From Megasphaera massiliensis (GTDB lineage: Bacteria > Bacillota > Negativicutes > Veillonellales > Megasphaeraceae), in contig NZ_HF954537.1 of the NCBI RefSeq assembly GCF_000455225.1, forward strand, positions 505,710 to 540,777: a DNA stretch of 35,068 nt. The letters are read 5' to 3'. Shown here piece after piece: positions 24,942-32,896 of this stretch; the first letter of the stretch is position 1; each line of letters begins with the position of its first letter. A program made the position numbers and the translations under genes. The notes under the pieces were generated by a model. It worked only from the letters and a program-made list of their open reading frames with translations. It had not been told where the DNA came from and ran no database searches.

Positions 24942-24986
24942 CAAAAACACCTTGGATTTATGCTGATATTATTCATAAATCCAAGG
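24942..24986 (-). terminator. Intrinsic terminator after the sigma-factor genes
   Basis: A perfect 13-bp stem (24974-24986 with 24950-24962), an 11-nt loop and TGTTTTTG on the minus strand lie 22 bp after the region-4 reading frame. Confidence 0.88.
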
Positions 24987-25007
24987 CTTCTCTATATGTG
25001 ATTCAAC

Positions 25008-25280
25008 CTAACCAACCGGTCCTTTCTCTGTCATATGACGTCTCAACTTTGACAACCCCTGTTTTACTTGGTATCCGACACCGGCTTTGCTAAGGCAGTG
25101 TTCTTTTGCCAGCTGACTGTAGGAATCGCCGTCAATGACATGCTTCACAATCATCTCTCGATGAAGTTCCGGCAATATCTCTAAGGTCTGATCCAGCTCC
25201 AGGCTTATTTCGGTCTGCAAGTATTTATGTTCCGGGCAATAGCGTTCAGAAGCCAGTGCGTTTTCGGGTAAATCCGTCAC
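25008..25280 (-). CDS. Sigma-70 region 4-like half of a split sigma factor
   Basis: This is 90 aa. It contains a region-4 helix-turn-helix: LEILPELHREMIVKHVIDGD, then SYSQLAKEHCLSKAGVGYQV, then KQGLSKLRRHM. It would bind the -35 promoter element. The start is GTG in a GTGA overlap with the stop of the region-2 reading frame, with AAGGA 4 bp upstream, so independent coupled translation is possible. Equally, a shift of one base at an A7 run 25 bp upstream joins the two frames into one sigma factor of about 200 aa. Confidence 0.78.
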   Translation of the reverse strand: MTDLPENALASERYCPEHKYLQTEISLELDQTLEILPELHREMIVKHVIDGDSYSQLAKEHCLSKAGVGYQVKQGLSKLRRHMTEKGPVG

Positions 25281-25609
25281 GGTATCCTTATCAAAGATAT
25301 TTTTTTAATTTTTTTATGATAGCATGTATGCTGATACGTTTCGCGACGAAATTGATTATAAACCGAAGCTACCATCACTTTAGTCACGGACTCCGGCTGA
25401 TCCAAATCATACTTAAAAATGCACTGAAGGGCCCCCTGATACGCCGTAGAAAGGGCTTCACCAAAAGTCTGATAATAATCTTGATATTCCTCCTGATATG
25501 CCTTAGCCAGCTTACAGAGGAAGGGATCAAATTCCCGAATCACTTCTTCCATTGCCAAGGTATCGCCGCGTTGTGCCGCACGGACACAGTGTCTCAACTG
25601 GACCGTCAT
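25277..25609 (-). CDS. Sigma-70 region 2-like half of a split sigma factor
   Basis: This is 110 aa. It has helical region-2-like content (MEEVIREFDPFLCKLAKAYQ, YYQTFGEALSTAYQGALQCI, SVYNQFRRETYQHTCYHKKI), expected to contact core RNA polymerase and the -10 element. It ends shortly after two A7 runs. The ATG has AAGGAGTT at good spacing. It lies downstream of the DUF2922 terminator and is probably transcribed separately. Confidence 0.72.
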   Translation of the reverse strand: MTVQLRHCVRAAQRGDTLAMEEVIREFDPFLCKLAKAYQEEYQDYYQTFGEALSTAYQGALQCIFKYDLDQPESVTKVMVASVYNQFRRETYQHTCYHKKIKKISLIRIP

Positions 25610-25690
25610 ACAATCAACTCCTTACTTAAATTTTTTAGATTAGAAACACCCCTCACTACTTCCTCACATTTCTCATCAAAAATTCAGATA

Positions 25691-25728
25691 CGGAAAATAC
25701 CCTGAGCGGCACATGCCGCCCAAGGTAT
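25691..25728 (-). terminator. Intrinsic terminator after DUF2922
   Basis: On the minus strand a 15-bp stem with two G-T pairs (25714-25728 with 25697-25711) and a minimal loop is followed by TTTT. Confidence 0.85.
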
Positions 25729-25748
25729 CCCCCTGTATGCTGTCACGC

Positions 25749-25979
25749 TTATTCGAGCGTTTCGACTTTACGTGTTACGATCTGGCTGTCTTTCAAAGCC
25801 ATCAGGTTGCCGCCGTCGTCGGTCGCAAAGATTTTTGCATCGACGATGGCATTGGCTGCAGCATCGACGGTTGCTTTGTCCAGGTCTGCCTTCGGCGAAG
25901 CGATGGAATAGCTGACGTTCTTATTGATGCCGTCGACGAAGGTCAGGCGCAGCGTTTTCGTTTCCGATTTAATAGCCAT
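25749..25979 (-). CDS. DUF2922 family protein
   Basis: This is 76 aa. TKTLRLTFVDGINKNVSYSI, then the PKADLDKATVDAAANAIVDA helix and an IVTRKVETLE end, match the small DUF2922 family. The function is unknown. It is usually paired with DUF1659, as here, in Firmicute clusters with phage-like or YvrJ-type genes. The ribosome binding site AAAGGAGA is clear. It lies 50 bp after the DUF1659 gene. Confidence 0.85.
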   Translation of the reverse strand: MAIKSETKTLRLTFVDGINKNVSYSIASPKADLDKATVDAAANAIVDAKIFATDDGGNLMALKDSQIVTRKVETLE

Positions 25980-26029
25980 TTTCTTCTCTCCTTTCTGTTT
26001 AGATTTCCGGAAGACCCGAAGGCCCTTCC

Positions 26030-26245
26030 TTAGCCCGTGATCTCGTTTTCGACGACTTCACGGACGGTCACGATGGGATTTTCGTACAAGGTGCCGATTG
26101 CATCGACAGCCGTGATGACACTGGCTGCGTCGGCTCCGACGACGAGGTTGCGCATCAGTACCGATTTGCTCCGCGTTTCGCCGTATTCGTCCGGATAGGA
26201 CAAGACCAGCTTCAATTTGCTGGACACTGCACTGCGTTCTGCCAT
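26030..26245 (-). CDS. DUF1659 family protein
   Basis: This is 71 aa. KLKLVLSYPDEYGETRSKSV followed by a short Ala/Val-rich helix (AASVITAVDAIGTLYENPIV) fits DUF1659, the usual partner of DUF2922. The function is unknown. AAAGGAGG lies 8 bp upstream of the chosen ATG. It follows the amidase gene by about 65 bp. Confidence 0.85.
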   Translation of the reverse strand: MAERSAVSSKLKLVLSYPDEYGETRSKSVLMRNLVVGADAASVITAVDAIGTLYENPIVTVREVVENEITG

Positions 26246-26311
26246 GGTTCATGCCTCCTTTCTTTAAAAATTATGTGTGAATCGGGTATGCACCCGTTAC
26301 GTCAAACAAGG

Positions 26312-26863
26312 TCAAGCAGCTTCGCCCCAGAGGGCTGCCCCTTTCATCTGGACGGGGTACTGCATAATGCCCGTGGCAATGGCCCTGGCCGCGGCATCTT
26401 TATAGGCCTCGTAGCGGCGCCAGTCACAGTCGTTGTCGATGAAGCAGACTTCGACGAGGACAGCGGGCATCATGGTGCTGCGCAGGACGAAGAGCCCCGG
26501 CCGTTCTTTGAGGCCCCGGTTCGGGAGGTTCAAGACGGCTTTTAAGTTGGACTGGATACAGTGCCCGAGCATCAAACTTCCCGTAGAGCCCGAGATCAAC
26601 GTTTCCGTCCCGCTGGCCCTGCCGTTGAAGGCGTTGAAATGAAGGGAAATAAAGAGGTCGCAGTCTTCACTATTGGCCTCGTCACAGACGGCATAGAGAT
26701 TGTCGTTCTGTCCGAAGCGTACGGCAATACCGTTATCTTCGAGATAGGACATGACGAGGCAGGCCAATTCATAGGCTGCGTCACATTCCCTGAGGTCAAG
26801 GCGCGGATTGACGGCGCCCGAATCAAGCTGCCGGTCGTGGCCGGCGTTCACATAGACTTTCAT
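26312..26863 (-). CDS. N-acetylmuramoyl-L-alanine amidase (Amidase_3)
   Basis: This 183-aa zinc amidase cleaves the bond between N-acetylmuramic acid and the peptide stem of peptidoglycan. The zinc ligands and catalytic residues are visible: His 9 in NAGHD, Glu 26 in LRECD, His 75 in FISLHFNAFNG, and Glu 138 in VLVEVCFIDN. No signal peptide or binding domain is present, so export would need a holin-like partner, as for phage endolysins. The ribosome binding site is AAAGGAGC. Confidence 0.93.
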   Translation of the reverse strand: MKVYVNAGHDRQLDSGAVNPRLDLRECDAAYELACLVMSYLEDNGIAVRFGQNDNLYAVCDEANSEDCDLFISLHFNAFNGRASGTETLISGSTGSLMLGHCIQSNLKAVLNLPNRGLKERPGLFVLRSTMMPAVLVEVCFIDNDCDWRRYEAYKDAAARAIATGIMQYPVQMKGAALWGEAA

Positions 26864-26875
26864 AATGCTCCTTTC

Positions 26876-27091
26876 TTAAAACTCACTTCTCGTTCCGATT
26901 TCTACACTGGCTGTTTGGCCGCCGATGGCAATGCCCTGAATGGCCCGTTTCTTCACCGGGCAGGGACAGACGTCGGTCCGTCCGCATTCGGCATACGGCC
27001 TGATGGGAAGCAGGATGGCGCTGGCCCTTTGCAGGATGAAGATGAGTTTCCTCTTGTCGAGGTTTCGTAAGAAACGAAAGAGTTGGTTCAT
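26876..27091 (-). CDS. Small basic protein of unknown function
   Basis: This 71-aa protein is not recognised. It is basic in the first third (MNQLFRFLRNLDKRKLIFIL), with a CGRTDVCPCPVKK segment that has three Cys in the middle. Coding is supported by AAAGGAGATATT before the ATG and tight spacing to the amidase gene (12 bp) and the upstream phage-like gene (14 bp). Confidence 0.6.
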   Translation of the reverse strand: MNQLFRFLRNLDKRKLIFILQRASAILLPIRPYAECGRTDVCPCPVKKRAIQGIAIGGQTASVEIGTRSEF

Positions 27092-27105
27092 AATATCTCC
27101 TTTCT

Positions 27106-27636
27106 TTATGCAATTTTACGGATGACTAAGGTAATCATGCCGTTATCATTCAATTCCATATAGGTCCGGTAAGGACTTCCGGCCGCAATTTCAGACTCCC
27201 GGGTACTCATGCAGTTCATGATATCGAGGCAGTTACGCCTAGCTGTCGCTTCGCTGATATCGGGGAAGAACTGACGGGCAAATTCCATCACATGGGGACT
27301 CATGACGCCATATTCTTTGGGCCTGTTTTCCCGGATCCGATCCATGGTCTCCGTCACGCGCCGTTTCGTTTCCGGACTCATCGTCGTGGAGACAGGGGTC
27401 GCCTCGTAGACGCGGCGGTTCATCTCCTTTCGCATCTGCTGCCATTCGGCAACAATGTCGGCAAGGGACGGTGCAAATTTAAGGGATGAAACAATTCTTT
27501 TAGCCAAGGTCTCCGCCTGGGTCACCGATATGTCGGAGCCCAGACTTTCCTTCACCATTTCGATGAAGATGGGGTTTGTATTCTGGTTCGCCCCGTAACA
27601 CGCCTTCAACGTATTCATTAAAGTTGGGATAGCCAT
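27106..27636 (-). CDS. Phage-type replication accessory protein, possibly helicase loader
   Basis: This is about 176 aa and soluble. IFIEMVKESLGSDISVTQAE and LAKRIVSSLKFAPSLADIVA are helices that resemble the N-terminal regions of phage loader-type replication proteins, usually found after a replisome organiser as here. The similarity is by layout and position rather than a definite motif; no Walker A is present. The second ATG is chosen because AAAGGAAG lies 9 bp upstream. It overlaps the replisome organiser by about 137 bp. Confidence 0.62.
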   Translation of the reverse strand: MAIPTLMNTLKACYGANQNTNPIFIEMVKESLGSDISVTQAETLAKRIVSSLKFAPSLADIVAEWQQMRKEMNRRVYEATPVSTTMSPETKRRVTETMDRIRENRPKEYGVMSPHVMEFARQFFPDISEATARRNCLDIMNCMSTRESEIAAGSPYRTYMELNDNGMITLVIRKIA

Positions 27637-28507
27637 GGAATTCATCTTCCTTTCGTTTGCCGCGCATGGGTCGTCCGTTGCTGTTCTTCAAAATGGCGGC
27701 AATGTAGTTAATATTATTGACCTTGTTTTCGTGAGCCATCTCAATGGCCGTACAAGTGGATTCGCTGCCCCACATGTTTTCCAAGGTGATCAATCGATGT
27801 GCAAAATCGCCCTGCATGGGCCCAAAGAGATTCTGATAGGTCTGTACCGAGGCATAGCCCTTCACAGCCTTCGGCGTCGTCACAGCTTCGCCTGTAAGCC
27901 GTTCCGGTTCCGATTGGGACTCTTCCCCTTCATCAGTAGCAGGAAGCGCTTCCAGCGGCATTTCACCCGTCTTTTCAGCTACGACAGTATCTTCGACGAG
28001 CTTTGTGATGGGCAGGGCAACCGGTTCTTCTTCCGGAGTATCCGAATGTTCTTCACCGGAAGTCTCGACGATGGGACTTTCTTCCGGAAGGCCTTCTTGT
28101 TGAGCTTCTTCTTGAGCCAAGCGCTGCCTCTCACGATAGCGGCGAACCCGTTCATTGGTCTGCTCCCTTCGCCTCTCATCTCGATGAAAGCTTTGCAGTT
28201 CATCCCAGATGATAATTCGGATCATCCCTTTTTCGTCGCGTTCGATGAGGTCGACCTGCTCTAATGCCTTCAAGCCATTTTCAATAAAAGGCTGACGGCG
28301 GTGCAGGCTCTTGGCAATGAGCTGCGTCGTAAGGGGCTCGGTCTCCGACACGTAAATCTTACCGTCGTCATTGACCATCCCGGCCATATCCTTTAAGAAG
28401 AACCATAAGACAATGTACGAATCGCCGTTGGGAAGATTCATCAAATAAAGAATACGGGGATCTAAAAAGAGTCCTACTTTCGTTTTCAGCCATTGTAACT
28501 TTTTCAT
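27500..28507 (-). CDS. Phage replisome organiser N-terminal domain protein
   Basis: This is about 335 aa. The N-terminal winged-helix domain, residues about 1-115 (MKKLQWLKTKVGLFLDPRIL, then NGDSYIVLWFFLKDMAG), is typical of the phage_rep_org_N family that binds the replication origin. A long acidic, Glu/Pro-rich linker follows (about 150-230), then a DnaD-like C-terminal part (YQNLFGPMQGDFAHRLITLE, NVNYIAAIL-type helix). The start is set by GAGGTG 6 bp upstream. It is the first gene of the phage-like cluster. Confidence 0.82.
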   Translation of the reverse strand: MKKLQWLKTKVGLFLDPRILYLMNLPNGDSYIVLWFFLKDMAGMVNDDGKIYVSETEPLTTQLIAKSLHRRQPFIENGLKALEQVDLIERDEKGMIRIIIWDELQSFHRDERRREQTNERVRRYRERQRLAQEEAQQEGLPEESPIVETSGEEHSDTPEEEPVALPITKLVEDTVVAEKTGEMPLEALPATDEGEESQSEPERLTGEAVTTPKAVKGYASVQTYQNLFGPMQGDFAHRLITLENMWGSESTCTAIEMAHENKVNNINYIAAILKNSNGRPMRGKRKEDEFHGYPNFNEYVEGVLRGEPEYKPHLHRNGEGKSGLRHIGDPGGDLG

Positions 28508-28786
28508 TGCCAGCACCTCTTTTTTCTTCTTGGGGAATGTCTTTCGAAATTACCCCTCTACTATACTAGTACAAAAAAAATGCAAATCGTCTAAAGTTTT
28601 TTTCAAACTTTTTACGAAAAGCCTCGATTTTTCACTTCTTTTATTTCGTTTTTTTCCATATTTCATCCGGTTTTACATCTTTTCCTATTTATACATTCTG
28701 AGTGGTAATTTTTACATCCAAAAACCTAAAGTTTTCTGAACTTTCAAAAATCCGCAAACTAATACATTTGTCTTTCACAGAAATAC

Positions 28787-28829
28787 AAAAAAAGTCCCTT
28801 TCCGGAAAAAATCACTTCCAGAAAGGAAC
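28787..28829 (-). terminator. Intrinsic terminator
   Basis: On the minus strand a 13-bp stem with two G-T pairs (28817-28829 with 28794-28806) is followed by seven T. Confidence 0.75.
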
Positions 28830-29231
28830 TTTACGAAAGACAAAAAAGAGTACAAAAGCCTCAAAAAATGATGACCATAAAATGAACCCCGACACATCAA
28901 ATCCAATCGATCAAAAAAAATCAACCCGGCATAATTTTACCTGTCCTCATTTATCTCATCATCTTTTGTCTCTGATTATTTTATCTTAATCTTGTCTTAT
29001 GTATATTGTCTTATCTTTTCTCCTCTTATCTCTCTTCTTTTCTATTCCTATACGTAACGCGTTACATCACGAGTTCAATTACTGCTAATCCCCTTGATAA
29101 GCCGCATCATTAAGCCAATTTTCGAATAATCAAAGTCTGCGTTAATTAACTATTATGATTCAATTATCGGGATATATCAAGAAATAACCATAATTAATCC
29201 AATGAGCTTCAATCGTTTCGTAAATAGGTAC

Positions 29232-29265
29232 AAAAAAGATGCCCATAGCCTAAGCCACAGACATC
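29232..29265 (-). terminator. Intrinsic terminator after the acyltransferase relic
   Basis: On the minus strand GATGTCTGTGGC pairs with GCTATGGGCATC with several wobbles and is followed by six T. It is related in sequence to the terminator at 32808. Confidence 0.7.
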
Positions 29266-29304
29266 TCAAATGCTATTTCAACAATATAAATTAAAAAAAT
29301 TCAC

Positions 29305-29614
29305 TTAATTTATCGTGCAAACTCTCCTTAATACGCTGTAAGTTTTTCCTGAAATACTGACTATTCTTTTTACAACAAGATGCAAAATAAATGCACCTAT
29401 GATAATTCTAAAAAGGGTCAATAGCAGCAGACCTAACGCCACCCAAGGATTTGATGGATTCCAAATTTCCAGCATATAGAGAATAACCACATGCTGCAAC
29501 AAAAATATCTCGTACGAAATACTGCTAATCCAAGTAATCACCTGATTCAACCCCTGAATATTCATAATCTTTGAACCAAGAGTAAAAAGAACAAGAATAA
29601 AAGTACTCCAGTAA
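29305..29614 (-). pseudogene. C-terminal fragment of an acyltransferase_3 (OafA-like) membrane protein
   Basis: About 103 residues remain. ISSISYEIFLLQHVVILYML followed by a last transmembrane helix (LTLFRIIIGAFILHLVVKRI) matches the end of acyltransferase family 3 proteins, which O-acylate surface polysaccharides and are normally 330-380 aa. The fragment begins exactly at the 52-bp element at 29615-29666, and no upstream part of the gene is visible past it. It is therefore a relic in a former glycan locus. Confidence 0.8.
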
Positions 29615-29666
29615 TGCACCGCCTCCAAAAGTTATATTTTTAGGTTCAACTTTAGAAGACGGTTCA
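29615..29666. mobile_element. 52-bp MITE-like palindromic element, copy 2
   Basis: It matches 14802-14853 at 41 of 52 positions over the same length, with the central ATTTTTAGG intact and AACTTT/AAAGTT arms. It sits at the break point of the acyltransferase relic. No clear target duplication is visible. Confidence 0.75.
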
Positions 29667-29766
29667 AATTACAAGGAGATTCTTCCTTAAAATCGACTAT
29701 GGACCAACTTTATCAAATACGAAAAAACTATGGAATTTACGAAGCTAAAGAGATGGATGGATAAAA

Positions 29767-31197
29767 TTACTTAAGATAATTATTTTGAAAAAACTTTATT
29801 TTATCACTTAATTTATCATTATTAGATATACCATATAAGGATTTTACCCTACCTCTAATTTCTTCCAATAAATCTAAAACCCCTTCTGATGTAATATTAG
29901 ATTCAAGATAGCCTAACATTTCTGCAAACTTCTTTTGGCATAAAGAAAATTGTAACTTACTCTTTATTAATTCATCCGTAAAAGAAATCAATGCAATAAA
30001 TGATTGCTTTGCATCAAAATTTTTAATTAGTTCAATATAAATAGGGTTCGCAGCCCATGCTTCTCCACTCCCATTAGTCAAGAATACAGACACTATTACC
30101 TTTACATATTGGAAATTCATTTGTGGAGGAATCGTACCATGATCACCTACTACAGCACGCAATTGTCGTGCAAAAGAAGGTTCATTATAAAAATTATTAA
30201 AACTATTATGAGCCATCATCAAATTGTCTAAAGACATTTTGATGATGGGAGCTTTTACCGTATCTGGCAAATAAGACATTCCTCCCACAACTTCTAAAAA
30301 TCTCTTTGCCTCATTTTTAGTTTGGTTATCTCCATTTGCCAAAAATGTTGCATATCTAATACCAAAATCCGATTTTACTTCTTCAGATATTATTTTCCAT
30401 AATTCAGGTGCTAAATTATTTATATTACTCCTTGTCTGTTGATTTGTTTTTTCGTCAATGTATATACCAAAAAAACCTTTTGCCAATGCATCAGCTTTTT
30501 CAATACTTAATTCGGTAAAAAATGGAATTATCATTGAAGCTTGCCTATCATCGATCACTTCAGATTTAATATTTGCTAATAGTTGACCAATTTTAATCTG
30601 TATATTTGATGGTGGGGTTGCAATTACTTCTTTGATACAGGTCTCTAACCACGAAATTAAATTTAACCCCGTTAATTCTGCCTGGTTAGGATGTGCTGCA
30701 CTTGCCCAATTCCTCATATAGCGTATAAAATCTAAATGCTTATACCCGAATTGTGTAATCAAACCAATTTCCAAGGCCCCCTTAATTAAATCAAAATCAT
30801 CTAACTTCAATAAATCTTCTGGTGAAGTAAATTGTTTTCTTCTCTCATCACTTATTACAACATCATAGAAGTACCTAATATCTCCGTTTACCACTCTGAT
30901 TCTTAATTGTTTAATCGTCTCATCCCACAAATAATTCAATGCTGCATCAAATAAACCTGTCGATACTGCAACAAAAAACTTAGACAAATAATATGATTCC
31001 TTAATCAACTCAGTATTCATCCTATCTATAACAAATGGAAGATTTGCTATTGCAATTTTTCGTTCGTCCAACGAAGACAAAACATTATCTGTCGGTAACC
31101 CTACTTCATGTAAAACTGATAAATACATACCATTTGAATCTTGTATAATTTGTGACATCTTACTCTGATTGTTTTTAATTGATAATTCAGTTTCCAT
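29767..31197 (-). CDS. Large HEPN-like protein of a putative abortive-infection module
   Basis: This is 476 aa. An all-helical N-terminal part (about 60-200) includes DFIRYMRNWASAAHPNQAEL with Arg 162 and His 169 spaced R-N-x5-H, fitting the R-x4-6-H motif of HEPN ribonucleases. The roughly 270 C-terminal residues are also helical and I do not recognise them. The start is set by AAAGGAGAG and overlaps the end of the AbiJ-like gene by 11 bp, so the two are coupled. The gene is AT-rich compared with its surroundings. A toxin or RNase role is inference. Confidence 0.72.
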   Translation of the reverse strand: METELSIKNNQSKMSQIIQDSNGMYLSVLHEVGLPTDNVLSSLDERKIAIANLPFVIDRMNTELIKESYYLSKFFVAVSTGLFDAALNYLWDETIKQLRIRVVNGDIRYFYDVVISDERRKQFTSPEDLLKLDDFDLIKGALEIGLITQFGYKHLDFIRYMRNWASAAHPNQAELTGLNLISWLETCIKEVIATPPSNIQIKIGQLLANIKSEVIDDRQASMIIPFFTELSIEKADALAKGFFGIYIDEKTNQQTRSNINNLAPELWKIISEEVKSDFGIRYATFLANGDNQTKNEAKRFLEVVGGMSYLPDTVKAPIIKMSLDNLMMAHNSFNNFYNEPSFARQLRAVVGDHGTIPPQMNFQYVKVIVSVFLTNGSGEAWAANPIYIELIKNFDAKQSFIALISFTDELIKSKLQFSLCQKKFAEMLGYLESNITSEGVLDLLEEIRGRVKSLYGISNNDKLSDKIKFFQNNYLK

Positions 31198-32488
31198 AAA
31201 ATTCTCTCTCCTTTAAAGATTTTTTTAGCAATATAGATATTAAAGATAAGCATCTTTTATAAAAATATTCATAATATAAATCGTTTGAAATATCTATTTT
31301 ATTCTTTTCATGATGTCTTATTCGATATGAGTTTCCTATATCAGTCAATGCTTTAAATTCAATAGCAAACATTTCTTTGATATGTTCATTTCCATAACTT
31401 ATATCATCAATGATTTTTTCTGCTGATTTTTTCTTATCCAAAGTAGGATAATAATAAGTTTTAATTCGTTCAAAAGCATCCCATATTTTTTCAACAGCGT
31501 AAGAGTACTCCCCTTTTCTATACAAGTCATCCGCCGTTGCAATTAACTCTTCAATACCTGCTTCACCAATTCTTATAGAAGAATCAAGTTCTATTTCTTT
31601 ATTATTGGTTGAATGTATTTCTCCACTCTTAAGTTTTATACCAATATCATTCAATTTAAAGATAGTATTTATTTCTTTTTCAAATTTTTCATATTCAGTA
31701 ATATTCCTACTAAAACTTTCAATAACATCGAATATAGTTACTGGTGAACTTCCCTCCTGAAAATCCTTAAATGCTTTTATTTCAACAAGTTCTTTACCGA
31801 CATAATGTTTTGGTATATAAAATTTATTAATATCTTCTAAAACATACTCACTACTACGTTTTGTATAATGCCAGTTAGTTTCATCTGTTAAGTAAAATAC
31901 TTCATTATACTCATCCATCACTTTAAAAAGTTGATATCTCACCACATTAGGAAGCTTAATCCTAATTTTTTTATTTATTATAAGATGTTTATTTCTTTCC
32001 GAAAAAGGGATATACATAACTGGCTTCACTCTATATATTTTCCAGCTAAAGACATCTCTTCCAGACAATTTGCTGGTGGCAACTATCTCATACCCATCTT
32101 CCCTTAGTAAAGCATTTATTCTTTCTAAATATCTTTCCCAAACTCCATTTTCAACCCTCACTTCTGGATGAAATACTTCACAAATAAAGTTAAGCAAAAT
32201 ATTATCTTCACCATCAAGCAGTTGAAATCTTTCATCCTCGAATATCCAATCGTCTGGGTAATCGCCATTATGTGTGTGCATTATGATTTCTTTTTCTGCA
32301 TTATCAACTCTTGAATCTTTACTTTCCCAATCTGCTAAGTTATACAATCTTTTCAAAAATTCAACAATATCAAGTCGACCATAATAAGGGTAAACTATAG
32401 CTTCTGGTATTAACCAATTATCTTCTGTTATTCCATTTTTAAATAAATCAAAAATATCTCGTCTCGTAACACCTGTAATTTTATTCAA
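31187..32488 (-). CDS. AbiJ N-terminal-domain-4 protein with HEPN-like C-terminus
   Basis: This is 433 aa. Residues about 5-155 match the AbiJ-NTD4 layout: TRRDIFDLFKNG, YYGRLDIVEFLKRLYNL, DWIFEDERFQLLDGEDN, then LREDGYEIVATSKLSGRDVF. This domain is known from abortive-infection proteins. The C-terminal helical part ends with GNSYRIRHHEKNKI (389-394 RIRHHE), as in AbiJ HEPN-type tails. The start is TTG, with GAGGAG 8 bp upstream; the nearby ATG is out of frame. It sits between the XRE regulator (17 bp away) and the large HEPN-like gene. Confidence 0.82.
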   Translation of the reverse strand: MNKITGVTRRDIFDLFKNGITEDNWLIPEAIVYPYYGRLDIVEFLKRLYNLADWESKDSRVDNAEKEIIMHTHNGDYPDDWIFEDERFQLLDGEDNILLNFICEVFHPEVRVENGVWERYLERINALLREDGYEIVATSKLSGRDVFSWKIYRVKPVMYIPFSERNKHLIINKKIRIKLPNVVRYQLFKVMDEYNEVFYLTDETNWHYTKRSSEYVLEDINKFYIPKHYVGKELVEIKAFKDFQEGSSPVTIFDVIESFSRNITEYEKFEKEINTIFKLNDIGIKLKSGEIHSTNNKEIELDSSIRIGEAGIEELIATADDLYRKGEYSYAVEKIWDAFERIKTYYYPTLDKKKSAEKIIDDISYGNEHIKEMFAIEFKALTDIGNSYRIRHHEKNKIDISNDLYYEYFYKRCLSLISILLKKSLKEREFYGN

Positions 32489-32505
32489 AACATGATCTCC
32501 TCATA

Positions 32506-32712
32506 TTAAATTTTCACACATTCTACTATTTCCTCAATATCACAATCTAACGCATTACAAATTCTAAGCAAAACGTCCGTAGTCACATTTTGCCCATTCT
32601 TCATTTTGTAAAAGGTGCTTTTACTTACTTTTGCTTTTTCCATCAAGTCATTGTTTGTCATATCTAAATCAATCAGTTTTTTGAATAATCTTTTATAACT
32701 GAAAGTCCTCAT
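32506..32712 (-). CDS. XRE-family (Cro/CI-like) HTH regulator
   Basis: This 68-aa protein is a single helix-turn-helix: DLMEKAKVSKSTFYKMKNGQ, then VTTDVLLRICNALDCDIEEI. It is probably a repressor of its own AT-rich operon. The ATG follows GGAGGATA. A -10-like TATAAT cluster lies at 32742-32753. It heads the operon with the AbiJ-like and HEPN-like genes, as is common for defence modules kept silent until infection. Confidence 0.9.
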   Translation of the reverse strand: MRTFSYKRLFKKLIDLDMTNNDLMEKAKVSKSTFYKMKNGQNVTTDVLLRICNALDCDIEEIVECVKI

Positions 32713-32807
32713 TCTTATCCTCCGCTTAAGAAAACCTTATTGATTATATTATATCACAAAATGTCCTTTTTTCATGAATATATTCTCTTTAAACGAACTT
32801 TCTCAAA

Positions 32808-32841
32808 TAAAAAGAATGTCCATAGTCTAGACCACGGACAT
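32808..32841 (-). terminator. Intrinsic terminator after the flippase gene
   Basis: On the minus strand ATGTCCGTGGTC pairs with GACTATGGACAT, with a T-rich tail. It lies about 55 bp after the flippase stop. Confidence 0.75.
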
Positions 32842-32896
32842 CTAAAAAGTTACCTATAAAGTTATTCATTTATCAAAACTATCGCTTATAAAGAAT

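Larger units (their letters stand above)
28508..29304. other. Gene-free AT-rich region with hairpins and a 12-bp palindrome
   Basis: About 800 bp hold no convincing gene. There are two minus-strand terminators (28787-28829 and 29232-29265), a pyrimidine-rich stretch at 28975-29045 with repeated TCTTAT words, and the perfect palindrome GTAACGCGTTAC at 29054-29065. Because it lies directly upstream of a replisome organiser, it may contain remnants of a phage replication origin or control region. Confidence 0.5.

Noticed and set aside
28702-28989. Plus-strand frame of 95 codons in the AT-rich spacer
   Set aside because: It is Lys/Ser-rich, crosses a terminator hairpin and lacks a ribosome binding site.
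29700-29764. Short plus-strand frame beginning MDQLYQIRKNYG
   Set aside because: It is 21 codons and may be a transposase scrap near the MITE, but too short to assign.
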